DNA of 16,184 nt, taken from positions 1-16,184 of the forward strand of contig UREB01000016.1 of assembly GCA_900546685.1 (NCBI GenBank), read 5' to 3'. Within the stretch, counting starts at the first letter, position 1. Each line of letters begins with the position of its first letter. Below the pieces are notes generated by a model, which saw only the letters and a program-made list of their open reading frames with translations, searched no databases and was not told where the DNA came from. A program made the translations under genes and the position numbers. This document shows positions 1-6,892 of this stretch, in pieces. The stretch comes from an uncultured Eubacteriales bacterium (GTDB lineage: Bacteria > Bacillota > Clostridia > Christensenellales > QAND01).

Positions 1-1002
1 TATCATGCGGCCGTTGATGCCGTTGACGGCGTTTTCCACGGCGGCCTTGACCGCCATAAAGGACTCCTCGATATCCGTCTCGGAGGCCAGATGTGCGCCG
101 CAGCGCTGCAGCAGATTCAGCTCGATGCCACGGACCTTGGCGCCGGTCTCCTCCTTCAGCACCTGCGCCAGAATGGCGGCCAGACCGCCCAGCTGAGCAT
201 GGCCGAAGCCGTCATTGGCGGCTACCTTGGCCTCGGAGACGAAGCCGCCGTCCTCATAGTGGATGCCCTCGGAGACGGCGATGATGCAGCTGCCCTTTTC
301 AGCATAGACCCGCTTCACGTCCTCGATGAACTTGGGCATACTGAAATCCGTTTCCGGCAGATAAATGAGGTCGGGACCTGCGCCGTACTCCGACGCCAGC
401 GCCGCAGAGGCGGCCAGCCAGCCGGCGTGGCGGCCCATGATCTCCATGACCACGATCATGCCGGTGTCATAGACATGGGCGTCGTGATAGACCTCCATCA
501 TGGACGTGGCGATGTACTTGGCCGCCGAGGCGTAGCCGGGGCAGTGGTCGGTACCGAAGAGGTCGTTATCGATGGTCTTGGGTACGCCCATGACCCGGCA
601 CTCGTAGCCCACGGATTGCATATAGGTGTTGATTTTGTTGCAGGTATCCATGGAGTCGTTGCCGCCGTTATAGAAGAAGTAGCGGACGTTATGCTTCTTG
701 AACACCTCCAGGATCCGGCGATAGTCGGTATCGTCCTTTTCCGGGTCTGCGATCTTATAGCGGCAAGAGCCCAGAGCAGAGGAGGGAGTGTATTTCAGCA
801 GCCGCAGCTCCTCCGGGTCCTCCAGCCCCATGTCGAACAGACGGTCATTCAGCACGCCCTTGATGCCGTGCTCGGCGCCCAGCACCTGCGTGATGCAGGG
901 GGACTTCAGCGCCGTGTCGATGACACCGTAGGCACTGGCGTTGATGACCGATGTAGGCCCGCCGGACTGTCCGATGATGCAGGCACCCTTTAATTCTTTC
1001 AT
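1..1002 (-). CDS. pfp: Pyrophosphate-dependent 6-phosphofructokinase (3' end cut by window edge)
   Basis: This enzyme phosphorylates fructose 6-phosphate to fructose 1,6-bisphosphate in the cytoplasm. The first 334 residues are visible and the C-terminus lies beyond position 1. Residues 8-16 carry the N-terminal IIGQSGGPT loop. GGNDS lies at 113-117, PKTIDND at 141-147 and MGRHAGW at 189-195. ATP-dependent enzymes have GGDGS and PGTIDND at these places. Asp116 in place of Gly and Lys142 in place of Gly are the known signature of pyrophosphate as phosphate donor. Asn115 replaces the usual Asp. The segment around 294-313 (LNLLQRCGAHLASETD) is also typical of this clade. The start at 1002 is supported by GGAGG at 1011-1015, 8 bases upstream. 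The gene is divergent from the aldolase gene that uses its product. Codon use is C/G-ending (mostly GTC or GTG for Val, AAG, TTC). Confidence 0.93.
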   Translation of the reverse strand, partial: MKELKGACIIGQSGGPTSVINASAYGVIDTALKSPCITQVLGAEHGIKGVLNDRLFDMGLEDPEELRLLKYTPSSALGSCRYKIADPEKDDTDYRRILEVFKKHNVRYFFYNGGNDSMDTCNKINTYMQSVGYECRVMGVPKTIDNDLFGTDHCPGYASAAKYIATSMMEVYHDAHVYDTGMIVVMEIMGRHAGWLAASAALASEYGAGPDLIYLPETDFSMPKFIEDVKRVYAEKGSCIIAVSEGIHYEDGGFVSEAKVAANDGFGHAQLGGLAAILAQVLKEETGAKVRGIELNLLQRCGAHLASETDIEESFMAVKAAVENAVNGINGRMI

Positions 1003-1043
1003 GATCTATACCTCCACAGAAGAATTTTTAATCAAGCTCTATC

Positions 1044-1072
1044 AGTTTAGCACGGAAATGCCATAAAGTAAA
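1044..1072 (-). promoter_or_regulatory. Candidate sigma-A promoter of the phosphofructokinase gene
   Basis: Reading the minus strand, TTTACT (1072-1067) is followed after 17 bases by TAAACT (1049-1044), with TG one base before the -10 box (extended -10). Transcription would begin near 1037, giving a leader of about 35 bases. This is inferred from sequence only. Confidence 0.5.
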
Positions 1073-1082
1073 TGACTGGGGG

Positions 1083-1110
1083 TTGCAAAAAAGAAAAAGT
1101 GTGATACAAT
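1083..1110 (+). promoter_or_regulatory. Candidate sigma-A promoter of fba
   Basis: TTGCAA (1083-1088), a 16-base spacer and TACAAT (1105-1110), with an extended -10 TG at 1102-1103. Transcription would start near 1117, leaving a leader of about 60 bases before the aldolase start. It lies back to back with the promoter of the divergent phosphofructokinase gene. Confidence 0.55.
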
Positions 1111-1179
1111 AAGCCATGGATATATTATTCCAATCATTCCGTACAAGTCAAGAACTATTTTGCTAAAGGAGCGATTTTT

Positions 1180-2142
1180 ATGCCACTGGTCACTTCCAAG
1201 GAAATGTTTGAAAAGGCCTATAACGGCGGCTACGCCATCGGCGCTTTCAACGTCAACAACATGGAGATCGTACAGGGCATCACCGAGGCCTGCGGCGAGC
1301 TGAAGGCCCCCGTCATCCTGCAGGTTTCCAAGGGCGCGCGCGCCTATGCCAACCACACCTATCTGGTGAAGCTGGTCGAGGCTGCCGTCATCGAGAACCC
1401 GGATATCCCCATCGTCCTGCATCTGGATCACGGCCCCGACTTCGAGACCTGCAAGAGCTGCATCGACGGCGGCTTCACCTCCGTCATGATCGACGGCTCC
1501 TCCCACAGCTTCGAGGACAACATCGCCCTGACCCGCAAGGTCGTCGAGTATGCCCATGACCACGGCGTCGTCGTCGAAGGCGAGCTCGGCACCCTGGCCG
1601 GCATCGAGGACGAGGTCAGCCACGCAGTCGGCTCCTACACCCGTCCGGAAGAGGTGGAGGAATTCGTATCCCGTACCGGGGTGGATTCCCTGGCCATTGC
1701 CATCGGCACCAGCCACGGCGCTTATAAATTCACCGCTGCACAGTGCACGCGCAACGAAGAAGGCATCCTGATGCCGCCGCCGCTGCGCTTTGATATTTTG
1801 GACGAGGTATCCAAGCGCCTGCCCGGATTCCCCATCGTGCTGCACGGCGCTTCCTCTGTGCCGCAGGAATTTGTTAAGATCATCAACCAATACGGCGGCA
1901 AAATGCCGGATGCTGTGGGCATTCCGGAAGACCAGCTGCGCATCGCCGCCCAGAAAGCGGTTTGCAAGATCAACATCGACTCCGATCTGCGCCTGGCCAT
2001 GACGGCCAGCCTGCGCCAGTATTTTGTGGAGCATCCGGATCATTTTGACCCGCGCCAGTACCTCTCGCCGGCCCGCACCGCCATCAAGGAAATGGTTTCC
2101 CATAAGATGGTGCATGTGCTGGGCTGCAACGGCAAAGCCTGA
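1180..2142 (+). CDS. fba: Class II fructose-bisphosphate aldolase
   Basis: This zinc enzyme cleaves fructose 1,6-bisphosphate to dihydroxyacetone phosphate and glyceraldehyde 3-phosphate, the step after the divergently encoded phosphofructokinase. The 320-residue length is normal for the family. LHLDHG at 80-85 holds the catalytic Asp83 and zinc ligand His84. EGELG at 133-137, GTSHGAYKF at 176-184 (His179) and LHGAS at 221-225 (His222) supply the other metal and phosphate contacts, and NID at 265-267 belongs to the substrate site. The start at 1180 has AAAGGAG at 1165-1171, 8 bases upstream. Codon use changes sharply inside the gene. Val is GTC in 14 of 17 cases up to residue 150 and in 0 of 13 after it. 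All seven Lys codons before residue 150 are AAG, against a mixture after it. This suggests a mosaic gene or an assembly junction. Function is certain; the origin of the two halves is not. Confidence 0.96.
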   Translation: MPLVTSKEMFEKAYNGGYAIGAFNVNNMEIVQGITEACGELKAPVILQVSKGARAYANHTYLVKLVEAAVIENPDIPIVLHLDHGPDFETCKSCIDGGFTSVMIDGSSHSFEDNIALTRKVVEYAHDHGVVVEGELGTLAGIEDEVSHAVGSYTRPEEVEEFVSRTGVDSLAIAIGTSHGAYKFTAAQCTRNEEGILMPPPLRFDILDEVSKRLPGFPIVLHGASSVPQEFVKIINQYGGKMPDAVGIPEDQLRIAAQKAVCKINIDSDLRLAMTASLRQYFVEHPDHFDPRQYLSPARTAIKEMVSHKMVHVLGCNGKA

Positions 2143-2160
2143 GCAAAGTACGATAGAGAA

Positions 2161-2190
2161 AAAGAGGAAGCGAATCGCTTCCTCTTTTTT
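2161..2190. terminator. Bidirectional intrinsic terminator between fba and the YcxB-like gene
   Basis: AGAGGAAGCG (2163-2172) pairs with CGCTTCCTCT (2176-2185) around a three-base loop. A T run follows on the plus strand and an A run precedes it, so the same hairpin gives a T-tract on the minus strand. It can end both convergent transcripts. Confidence 0.85.
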
Positions 2191-2197
2191 CATGGTC

Positions 2198-2716
2198 TCA
2201 CTTTTCCAGCTTTTTTCTGAGATAGAGCATTGCGTCCCTTGGCGTTCCTTTCAAAAACTCGGATTTAGGCAATACGATACAAAGCGTTTTGCTGTACAAA
2301 ATCAATAGGTGTTTCGACTCGTATACCGCCGTGTACATCTCGTAGGGATATTGTTCTATGGTCAGCGAATTGCCGTTTTTGTCGTATCCAGCCATGGTCA
2401 CTTCTGTTTCCCCCAAAAAACAGAACTTCTCCGCCGCATTTGTTTTCCGCTTCTCTAAATCGCGGTAATTGTTTTTCAATCTCACCCATATTATCACATT
2501 GACAATTACTATTGCTGCAAAAGTGAAAACATAAGACATATCCAATTCCGTTATGGCAAACAACGAGAGCATCACTGTAAAACACACACTAATGAAAAAC
2601 TGTTTGGATCTGGTTAGAATTGTTCTGATGTACTCCCAATATATCTCTTGATTCATTTGCAGCTGGCAAACAAAGTGTGCCCTTTCTTCCAGTACCTGTC
2701 GGTTTTTCTCTTCCAT
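2198..2716 (-). CDS. YcxB-like membrane protein, two predicted helices
   Basis: From the start chosen here the protein has 172 residues. A charged, probably helical N-terminus (1-38) is followed by two hydrophobic helices at about 39-56 and 60-78, a basic linker (RLKNNYRDLEKRK, 79-91), and a small soluble domain. The C-terminal stretch around 126-170 (VYESKHLLILYS, then IVLPKSEFLKG) resembles the YcxB-like domain, whose function is unknown; this match is from memory. An earlier ATG at 2737 adds seven residues but has no ribosome binding site. The ATG at 2716 has a weak AGAGAG 7 bases upstream. The gene is clearly more AT-rich than its neighbours, with many A/T-ending codons, which hints at a separate origin. 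It is convergent with fba and downstream of the ROK kinase gene. Confidence 0.75.
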   Translation of the reverse strand: MEEKNRQVLEERAHFVCQLQMNQEIYWEYIRTILTRSKQFFISVCFTVMLSLFAITELDMSYVFTFAAIVIVNVIIWVRLKNNYRDLEKRKTNAAEKFCFLGETEVTMAGYDKNGNSLTIEQYPYEMYTAVYESKHLLILYSKTLCIVLPKSEFLKGTPRDAMLYLRKKLEK

Positions 2717-2782
2717 TTGTTTTCTCTCTATCCACATTTATCATGTCATCGCCGTTCCAACTTTTTTATAAAGCTGCTTGGC

Positions 2783-2805
2783 AAACAAAAGCAGGATTTT
2801 CCGCT
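2783..2805 (-). terminator. Possible weak terminator downstream of the ROK gene
   Basis: On the minus strand AGCGGA and TCCTGCT can pair with one bulged T around an AAA loop (2805-2790), followed by TTTGTTTG. The stem is short, so partial read-through into the YcxB-like gene is possible. No clear separate promoter for that gene was seen in 2717-2841. Confidence 0.35.
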
Positions 2806-2841
2806 GTACTTATGCTCTTCTCTCCACTAGCTTACATGCAC

Positions 2842-3789
2842 TTAGTGGTGTTGGCGGTGCAGCATCGCAGCGCCTACCAGCCCCGCATCGTTGCCGAGCT
2901 GCGCCAAGACCAGCTTGGTCGTTTGCTGGCCGGGGCGGGCATAGCTCTGGCCCTCCATGGCCTTTTCCAACGGGCGCATCAGTGCTTCCCCTGCCCCGGA
3001 AATGCCGCCCCCCAGGCAAAGGACGTCGGGGTCCAGGGAATTGACGACGTTGCTCAGCCCTACCGCCAAGGCTTTTACATAGAAATCCAGCACGGCCTGC
3101 GCCGTTGCATCCCCCATGGCCACGGCCTGGAACACCGTCTTGCCGGATACCTCCGAAAGCTGCGGCGCCGCCTGCCACAGCTTGGATTCCGGGTGCGCCT
3201 GCATAGCGCTCTGCGTCTGGCGGATCAAAGCGGGCGCTGCCGAATACGCTTCCCAGCAGCCGCGCCGCCCACAGTTGCACGGCTCGCCATCCATACAGAT
3301 GACGGTATGCCCCAGCTCTCCGCCCGCCCAGTGTGCGCCGGCGTACAATCTTCCATCCAGCACCAGGCCGGTGCCCACCCCGGTGCCCAGCGTCACCGCT
3401 ACCATAGAACGGCTGCCCCGCCCGGCGCCGGCATAGTATTCTCCCAACGCCGCCGCGTCTGCATCGTTTGCCAGGTAAACCGGGCAATGCACCCTTTTCT
3501 CTATCATGCTGCCCAGCGGCGTATTTTCGAAATTTAGATTGTTGGCAAAGCCCACCACCCCAGTCTGCGGGTTAACCGAGCCCGGCGTGCCAATTCCGAC
3601 GCATTCAACCGGCGCCGGCGATTGCGCCATCATCTCCTCGATACAAAGCGCAATATCCACTGCAATCTCCTCTGCGCTGCGCGGCATTGCCGTCGGCCGG
3701 TGCACACGGGCCAAAAGCCGTCCCGTTTCATCTGCCAGCGCCGCTACGATGTTGGTGCCCCCTAAGTCTACCCCAATGGTATATGGCAT
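2842..3789 (-). CDS. ROK-family sugar kinase (probable glucokinase)
   Basis: This is probably a cytoplasmic ATP-dependent kinase that phosphorylates glucose or a related hexose. The protein has 315 residues and no N-terminal helix-turn-helix, so it is the kinase and not the repressor type of ROK protein. The ATP phosphate loop is VDLGGTN at 7-13. NDAD at 108-111 provides the catalytic Asp109. LGTGVGTG lies at 134-141. The ROK zinc signature runs from GGELGH (156-161, zinc ligand His161) to CNCGRRGC (171-178). LGGGISG at 259-265 is the second nucleotide-site loop. GGGGGAG lies about 5 bases before the ATG. It is divergent from gnd, which fits glucose 6-phosphate feeding the pentose phosphate route. 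The exact sugar cannot be read from the sequence; mannose, fructose or N-acetylated sugars are alternatives. Confidence 0.9.
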   Translation of the reverse strand: MPYTIGVDLGGTNIVAALADETGRLLARVHRPTAMPRSAEEIAVDIALCIEEMMAQSPAPVECVGIGTPGSVNPQTGVVGFANNLNFENTPLGSMIEKRVHCPVYLANDADAAALGEYYAGAGRGSRSMVAVTLGTGVGTGLVLDGRLYAGAHWAGGELGHTVICMDGEPCNCGRRGCWEAYSAAPALIRQTQSAMQAHPESKLWQAAPQLSEVSGKTVFQAVAMGDATAQAVLDFYVKALAVGLSNVVNSLDPDVLCLGGGISGAGEALMRPLEKAMEGQSYARPGQQTTKLVLAQLGNDAGLVGAAMLHRQHH

Positions 3790-3826
3790 CGCTGCTCCCC
3801 CTTTTTCCCTTACAATTTATATTCTT

Positions 3827-3835
3827 AGTATATCA
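3827..3835 (-). promoter_or_regulatory. Extended -10 element for the ROK gene
   Basis: On the minus strand TGA directly precedes TATACT (3832-3827). No good -35 hexamer stands at the right distance (GAGACG at 17 bases). It lies back to back with the gnd promoter, whose -35 begins only 25 bases away. Confidence 0.4.
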
Positions 3836-3859
3836 TCTTTTCCCCTTCCCGTCTCTTGC

Positions 3860-3889
3860 TTGACATTCTCCCTTCCCATCGGGTATGCT
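3860..3889 (+). promoter_or_regulatory. Sigma-A promoter of gnd
   Basis: A perfect TTGACA (3860-3865) is followed after 18 bases by TATGCT (3884-3889), giving a start near 3896. An in-frame ATG at 3885 lies inside this -10 box, so it would not be in the mRNA. This supports the ATG at 3939 as the true gnd start. Confidence 0.7.
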
Positions 3890-3892
3890 CAG

Positions 3893-3920
3893 TGTCGACA
3901 ATGTAACGCATGGCTCGTTA
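3893..3920 (+). promoter_or_regulatory. Two small dyads at the gnd transcription start (possible operator)
   Basis: TGTCGACA (3893-3900) is a perfect 8-base palindrome over the predicted transcription start. TAACG (3904-3908) and CGTTA (3916-3920) form an inverted repeat with a 7-base centre just downstream. Either could bind a regulator, but such short dyads also occur by chance. Confidence 0.25.
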
Positions 3921-3938
3921 TGCATAGGAGGTAGTATC

Positions 3939-5345
3939 ATGTCTGAAAAATGTGAAATCGGCCTGATTGGCCTGGCCGTGATGGGCCAAAACCTGGTGCG
4001 CAACATGGCGCGCAACGGGTTCAAAGTTGCTGTATATAACCGGACCTCTGCCAAAACCAAAGCATTTGTGGAGTCCGTGCCCGAAAAAGGCATTGCGCCC
4101 GGCTATACGTTGGAGGAATTCGTCGGCCTTTTGGAAAAGCCGCGCCGCATCATGCTGATGGTACAAGCCGGCAAGGCGGTGGATGCCGTGATCGAAGAGC
4201 TGCTGCCTTTGCTTTCCCCCGGCGACCTCATCATTGACGGAGGCAATTCCTTTTTTAAAGATACCATTCGCCGCACCAAAAAGGTGGAGGCGGCCGGGCT
4301 TATGTATATGGGCGCCGGCGTATCCGGCGGCGAGGAGGGTGCGCTCAACGGCCCCAGCATCATGCCTGGCGGCACGCAGGAAGCCTGGAAGGCCATCGGC
4401 CCCATCTTCCGTACCATCTGTGCTAAATCCGACGGCGAGCCGTGCTGCGATTATGTAGGGGCGGACGGCGCCGGCCATTATGTAAAGATGACACACAACG
4501 GCATTGAATACGGTGATATGCAGCTGATCTGCGAAGCGTACTTTTTGATGCGTGAGCTGCTCGGCATGTCTGCGCCTGAAATGGCCGAGGTCTTCAAAAA
4601 ATGGAACCAGGGCGTACTGGACAGCTATCTCATCGAGATTACGGCGGATATTCTCAGCCAGACCGATGAAAAGACCGGCAAGCCCATGGTGGATGTGATC
4701 CTGGACAGCGCCGGGCAAAAGGGCACCGGCAAATGGACCAGCCAGGAGTCCTTGGAGCTTGGCGTAGCTGCGCCCACTGTGGCGGAGGCCGTCTTTGCAC
4801 GCTGCATGTCCGCTGCCAAGCAGCGCCGGGTAGAGGCCAGCCGGCTGCTGCCCGCCGATGTGCAGCCTTTTACCGGCGACAAGCAAGCCTTGATCGACGA
4901 CATCGAGCAGGCCCTGTACGCCTCCAAGATCTGTTCGTATGCCCAGGGCTTTGATATTCTGCACCAGGCAGCAGAGGAATACCATTGGGATCTGCATTAT
5001 GGCGATATCGCGCTGATGTGGCGCGGGGGCTGCATCATCCGCGCCCGCTTCCTGGGCGAAATCAAGCGCGCCTACGATGCCAATCCTGCGCTTTCCAACC
5101 TGCTGCTGGATCCCTACTTTACCGGGGTCATCGAAAAGGGCCAGGCATCCTGGCGGCGCGTGGTCGCAGCCGCGGCGCTCAGCGGCATTGCTGTGCCCTG
5201 CTTCTCCTCTGCGCTGGCATATTACGATAGCTTCCGTACGGCCAACCTGCCAGCCAACCTGCTGCAAGCGCAACGCGATTATTTTGGCGCGCATACGTTC
5301 CAGCGTGTGGATGAGGAAGGCGTTTTCCATCATCACTGGTTCTAA
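3939..5345 (+). CDS. gnd: 6-phosphogluconate dehydrogenase, decarboxylating
   Basis: This enzyme oxidises 6-phosphogluconate to ribulose 5-phosphate and CO2 with reduction of NADP, the last oxidative step of the pentose phosphate pathway. The protein has 468 residues, the usual length. The dinucleotide-binding turn is GLIGLAVMGQNL (8-19) and NRTSAK at 34-39 follows the second strand. IIDGGNSFF lies at 98-106, and GVSGGEEGA at 127-135 is the substrate loop. GHYVKMTHNGIEYGDMQ (179-195) carries the catalytic Lys183 and Glu190 with Asn187. KGTGKWTSQ and the C-terminal tail that enters the partner subunit (FGAHTFQRVDEEG) are present. The start is set by AGGAGG at 3926-3931, 7 bases before the ATG, and by the promoter position. 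No gene for glucose-6-phosphate dehydrogenase is adjacent. A strong terminator follows. Confidence 0.97.
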   Translation: MSEKCEIGLIGLAVMGQNLVRNMARNGFKVAVYNRTSAKTKAFVESVPEKGIAPGYTLEEFVGLLEKPRRIMLMVQAGKAVDAVIEELLPLLSPGDLIIDGGNSFFKDTIRRTKKVEAAGLMYMGAGVSGGEEGALNGPSIMPGGTQEAWKAIGPIFRTICAKSDGEPCCDYVGADGAGHYVKMTHNGIEYGDMQLICEAYFLMRELLGMSAPEMAEVFKKWNQGVLDSYLIEITADILSQTDEKTGKPMVDVILDSAGQKGTGKWTSQESLELGVAAPTVAEAVFARCMSAAKQRRVEASRLLPADVQPFTGDKQALIDDIEQALYASKICSYAQGFDILHQAAEEYHWDLHYGDIALMWRGGCIIRARFLGEIKRAYDANPALSNLLLDPYFTGVIEKGQASWRRVVAAAALSGIAVPCFSSALAYYDSFRTANLPANLLQAQRDYFGAHTFQRVDEEGVFHHHWF

Positions 5346-5352
5346 GGTTTCC

Positions 5353-5380
5353 AAAGCCGCTGCGCTGCAGCGGCTTTTTT
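5353..5380 (+). terminator. Intrinsic terminator of gnd
   Basis: AAAGCCGCTGC (5353-5363) pairs perfectly with GCAGCGGCTTT (5367-5377) around a GCT loop, and T's continue to 5380. It separates gnd from the acetyltransferase gene that begins 23 bases later. Confidence 0.88.
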
Positions 5381-5403
5381 CAATGGATTGAAGGAGGTTT
5401 CCC

Positions 5404-5835
5404 ATGCAAATTGAAAACGCACGCCCGGAGGACGCGGCTGAGCTGGTACCGCTGATGGATCAGCTGGTGGATACGCCGGCAGAGTTATCGCTCGTTGAGC
5501 AGACGCTGGTCCGCATCCTGGCGGATCCGGCGTATCACCTGCTGGTTGCCCGCGAACAAGGACATATCCTGGGCACGATGATGGGCATTTTGTGCTATGA
5601 TCTCACCGGCCGCTGCGAGCCGTTTATGGTGGTGGAAAACGTCGTCACCGCTGCCTCCGCCCGCGGCAAGGGCGTAGCGCGCGCCTTGATGGCCGAGCTG
5701 GAGCGCATCGCCCGGGCGCATCACTGCACCTGTATGATGCTCTGCTCCGGCCAGGAGCGCATAGGCGCGCACGAGGCGTACCGCAGGATGGGCTTTTCCG
5801 ATACCATTACCAAGGGCTTTAAGAAAATGCTGTAA
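5404..5835 (+). CDS. GNAT-family N-acetyltransferase
   Basis: This is a 143-residue single-domain GNAT protein that would transfer an acetyl group from acetyl-CoA to an unknown amine. The acetyl-CoA pyrophosphate loop is ASARGKGVARALM (84-96), with the R/QxxGxG/A pattern. It follows a central beta strand containing MVVENVVT (75-82). The C-terminal AHEAYRRMGF (122-131) is the usual final GNAT helix and strand. AAGGAGG at 5391-5397 lies 6 bases before the ATG. No promoter is visible between the gnd terminator and this gene, so it may depend on read-through or on a promoter inside gnd. The substrate cannot be deduced; small-molecule or antibiotic acetylation is possible but unsupported. Confidence 0.9.
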   Translation: MQIENARPEDAAELVPLMDQLVDTPAELSLVEQTLVRILADPAYHLLVAREQGHILGTMMGILCYDLTGRCEPFMVVENVVTAASARGKGVARALMAELERIARAHHCTCMMLCSGQERIGAHEAYRRMGFSDTITKGFKKML

Positions 5836-5842
5836 GATGCTT

Positions 5843-5875
5843 TGGCGCACCGGCATCCAGGCGCGCTGTTTTTTT
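5843..5875 (+). terminator. Probable terminator of the GNAT gene
   Basis: TGGCGC-A-CC (5843-5851) pairs with GG-C-GCGCTG (5860-5868) with one mismatch and two wobble pairs around an 8-base loop. Seven T's follow (5869-5875). Confidence 0.5.
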
Positions 5876-5878
5876 CTC

Positions 5879-5909
5879 TTGACTCTCACACAATGGCAGG
5901 CTGTATTCT
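5879..5909 (+). promoter_or_regulatory. Candidate promoter of the MerR-type gene, possibly with a 19-base spacer
   Basis: TTGACT (5879-5884) is followed after 19 bases by TATTCT (5904-5909). Overlong 19-base spacers are typical of promoters activated by MerR proteins, and the next gene encodes one. A second reading, TGTATT at 5902-5907, would give a normal 17-base spacer. The spacer shows no convincing dyad, so autoregulation is only a suggestion. Confidence 0.4.
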
Positions 5910-5951
5910 CATCCTGAGCTCAAAATACCCCCTAGGAGGACGATAAACCCC

Positions 5952-6764
5952 ATGCTGAAAATCGGCGACTTTTCCAGGCTATCCAGGATGAGTGTGCGCA
6001 TGCTGCGCCATTATGACGAGCTGGGCCTATTGACGCCCCTGCATACCGACCCTGCCAGCGGCTACCGCTATTACAGCCCCGCCCAGCTGTCGCGCGCCAA
6101 CCGCATCCGCGCTTTCCGCGATATGGGCTTTGCCCTGCAAAGCATCGGCCTGCTCTTGCAGCAGGGCGACGACAAGGACGCGATCCGGGCCCAGCTCTAC
6201 GCCCAGCGCGCTGCGCTCCAAACCCAGCTGGAGACGACAAGCCGGCAGCTGCGCTTGTTGGAAGGCGCCCTTTCTCAGCTCCGAAAGGATGATTTTTCTA
6301 TGCAGTACAACGTGACCCTCAAACAATTGCCCGCTATGCCGGTGGCCAGCGTGCGCGGACAGCTTCCCAGCTATGCTGAGGAGGGGCGGCTCTGGCATCT
6401 TCTGATGGAGGAAACCGCTGCCCATCTTTCCCCTGCCCAGCCCTGCTATTCCCTTGCCATTTTCCATGACAGGGAATTTAAGGAATCGCAGGTGGATGTG
6501 GAAATCCAGATGACGGTCAAACAGCTATCCCCCGATACCGAGCGTATCAAATTCAAAATGACAGAGCCGGTACAGTTTGCCTCCGCCATTTTCCAGGGCG
6601 GCTATGAAAAGATCGGCGAAGTTAACCAGGCCGTGGCGCATTGGGTAGAGGAAAACGGCTATGCCTTTGCCGGCAGCATGTTCAACATCTATCACGTCGG
6701 CCCGCACCAAACCCAAGACCCAGCAGACTATGTGACGGAGGTCTGCTATCCCGTACAAAAATAA
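5952..6764 (+). CDS. MerR-family regulator with GyrI-like effector-binding domain
   Basis: This is a 270-residue transcription regulator with BmrR-like domain order. Residues 1-70 form a MerR winged helix: KIGDFSRLSRMSVRMLRHYDE leads to ELGLLTP, and GYRYY at 37-41 is the classic wing. Residues about 75-112 form the dimerising coiled coil (QRAALQTQLETTSRQLRLLE). Residues about 117-268 form a GyrI-like drug- or ligand-binding domain. Known relatives bind hydrophobic or cationic drugs and activate efflux genes by untwisting an overlong promoter spacer. No transporter gene is adjacent, so the target is unknown; the upstream GNAT gene and its own promoter are candidates. AGGAGG at 5934-5939 lies 12 bases before the ATG, a rather long distance. 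A hairpin terminator follows. Confidence 0.92.
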   Translation: MLKIGDFSRLSRMSVRMLRHYDELGLLTPLHTDPASGYRYYSPAQLSRANRIRAFRDMGFALQSIGLLLQQGDDKDAIRAQLYAQRAALQTQLETTSRQLRLLEGALSQLRKDDFSMQYNVTLKQLPAMPVASVRGQLPSYAEEGRLWHLLMEETAAHLSPAQPCYSLAIFHDREFKESQVDVEIQMTVKQLSPDTERIKFKMTEPVQFASAIFQGGYEKIGEVNQAVAHWVEENGYAFAGSMFNIYHVGPHQTQDPADYVTEVCYPVQK

Positions 6765-6772
6765 CCAGCTTC

Positions 6773-6808
6773 GGGCGTATGGCATAGGCTATACGCCCAT
6801 TTGTTTTG
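6773..6808 (+). terminator. Probable terminator of the MerR-type gene
   Basis: GGGCGTAT (6773-6780) pairs with ATACGCCC (6791-6798) around a 10-base loop and is followed by the T-rich ATTTGTTTTG. Confidence 0.6.
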
Positions 6809-6849
6809 AAAAAAGCCTGCGTTTTGGCCGCTTTTCTTTGCAATACACA

Positions 6850-6879
6850 TTGACTTTGCCAACCGCACTGGCGTATAAT
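6850..6879 (+). promoter_or_regulatory. Sigma-A promoter of typA
   Basis: TTGACT (6850-6855), an 18-base spacer and a perfect TATAAT (6874-6879). Transcription would start near 6886 and give an 85-base leader. Confidence 0.75.
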
Positions 6880-6892
6880 CAATGCTTGAAGT

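Noticed and set aside
91..993. 300-codon open frame on the plus strand
   Set aside because: It is antisense to the phosphofructokinase gene, whose motifs are unmistakable. Its His/Val/Asp-rich product is typical of a shadow frame.
1042..2193. 383-codon open frame on the minus strand over fba
   Set aside because: It is antisense to the aldolase, has no family motif, and crosses the promoter and terminator of fba.
2824..2848. CCACTA/TAGTGG inverted repeat at the ROK stop codon as a terminator
   Set aside because: The stem has six pairs with a 13-base loop and no T-tract follows on the minus strand.
3918..5405. 495-codon open frame on the minus strand over gnd
   Set aside because: It is antisense to gnd, which has a full set of catalytic motifs. 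The frame is open only because of the GC-rich codon bias.
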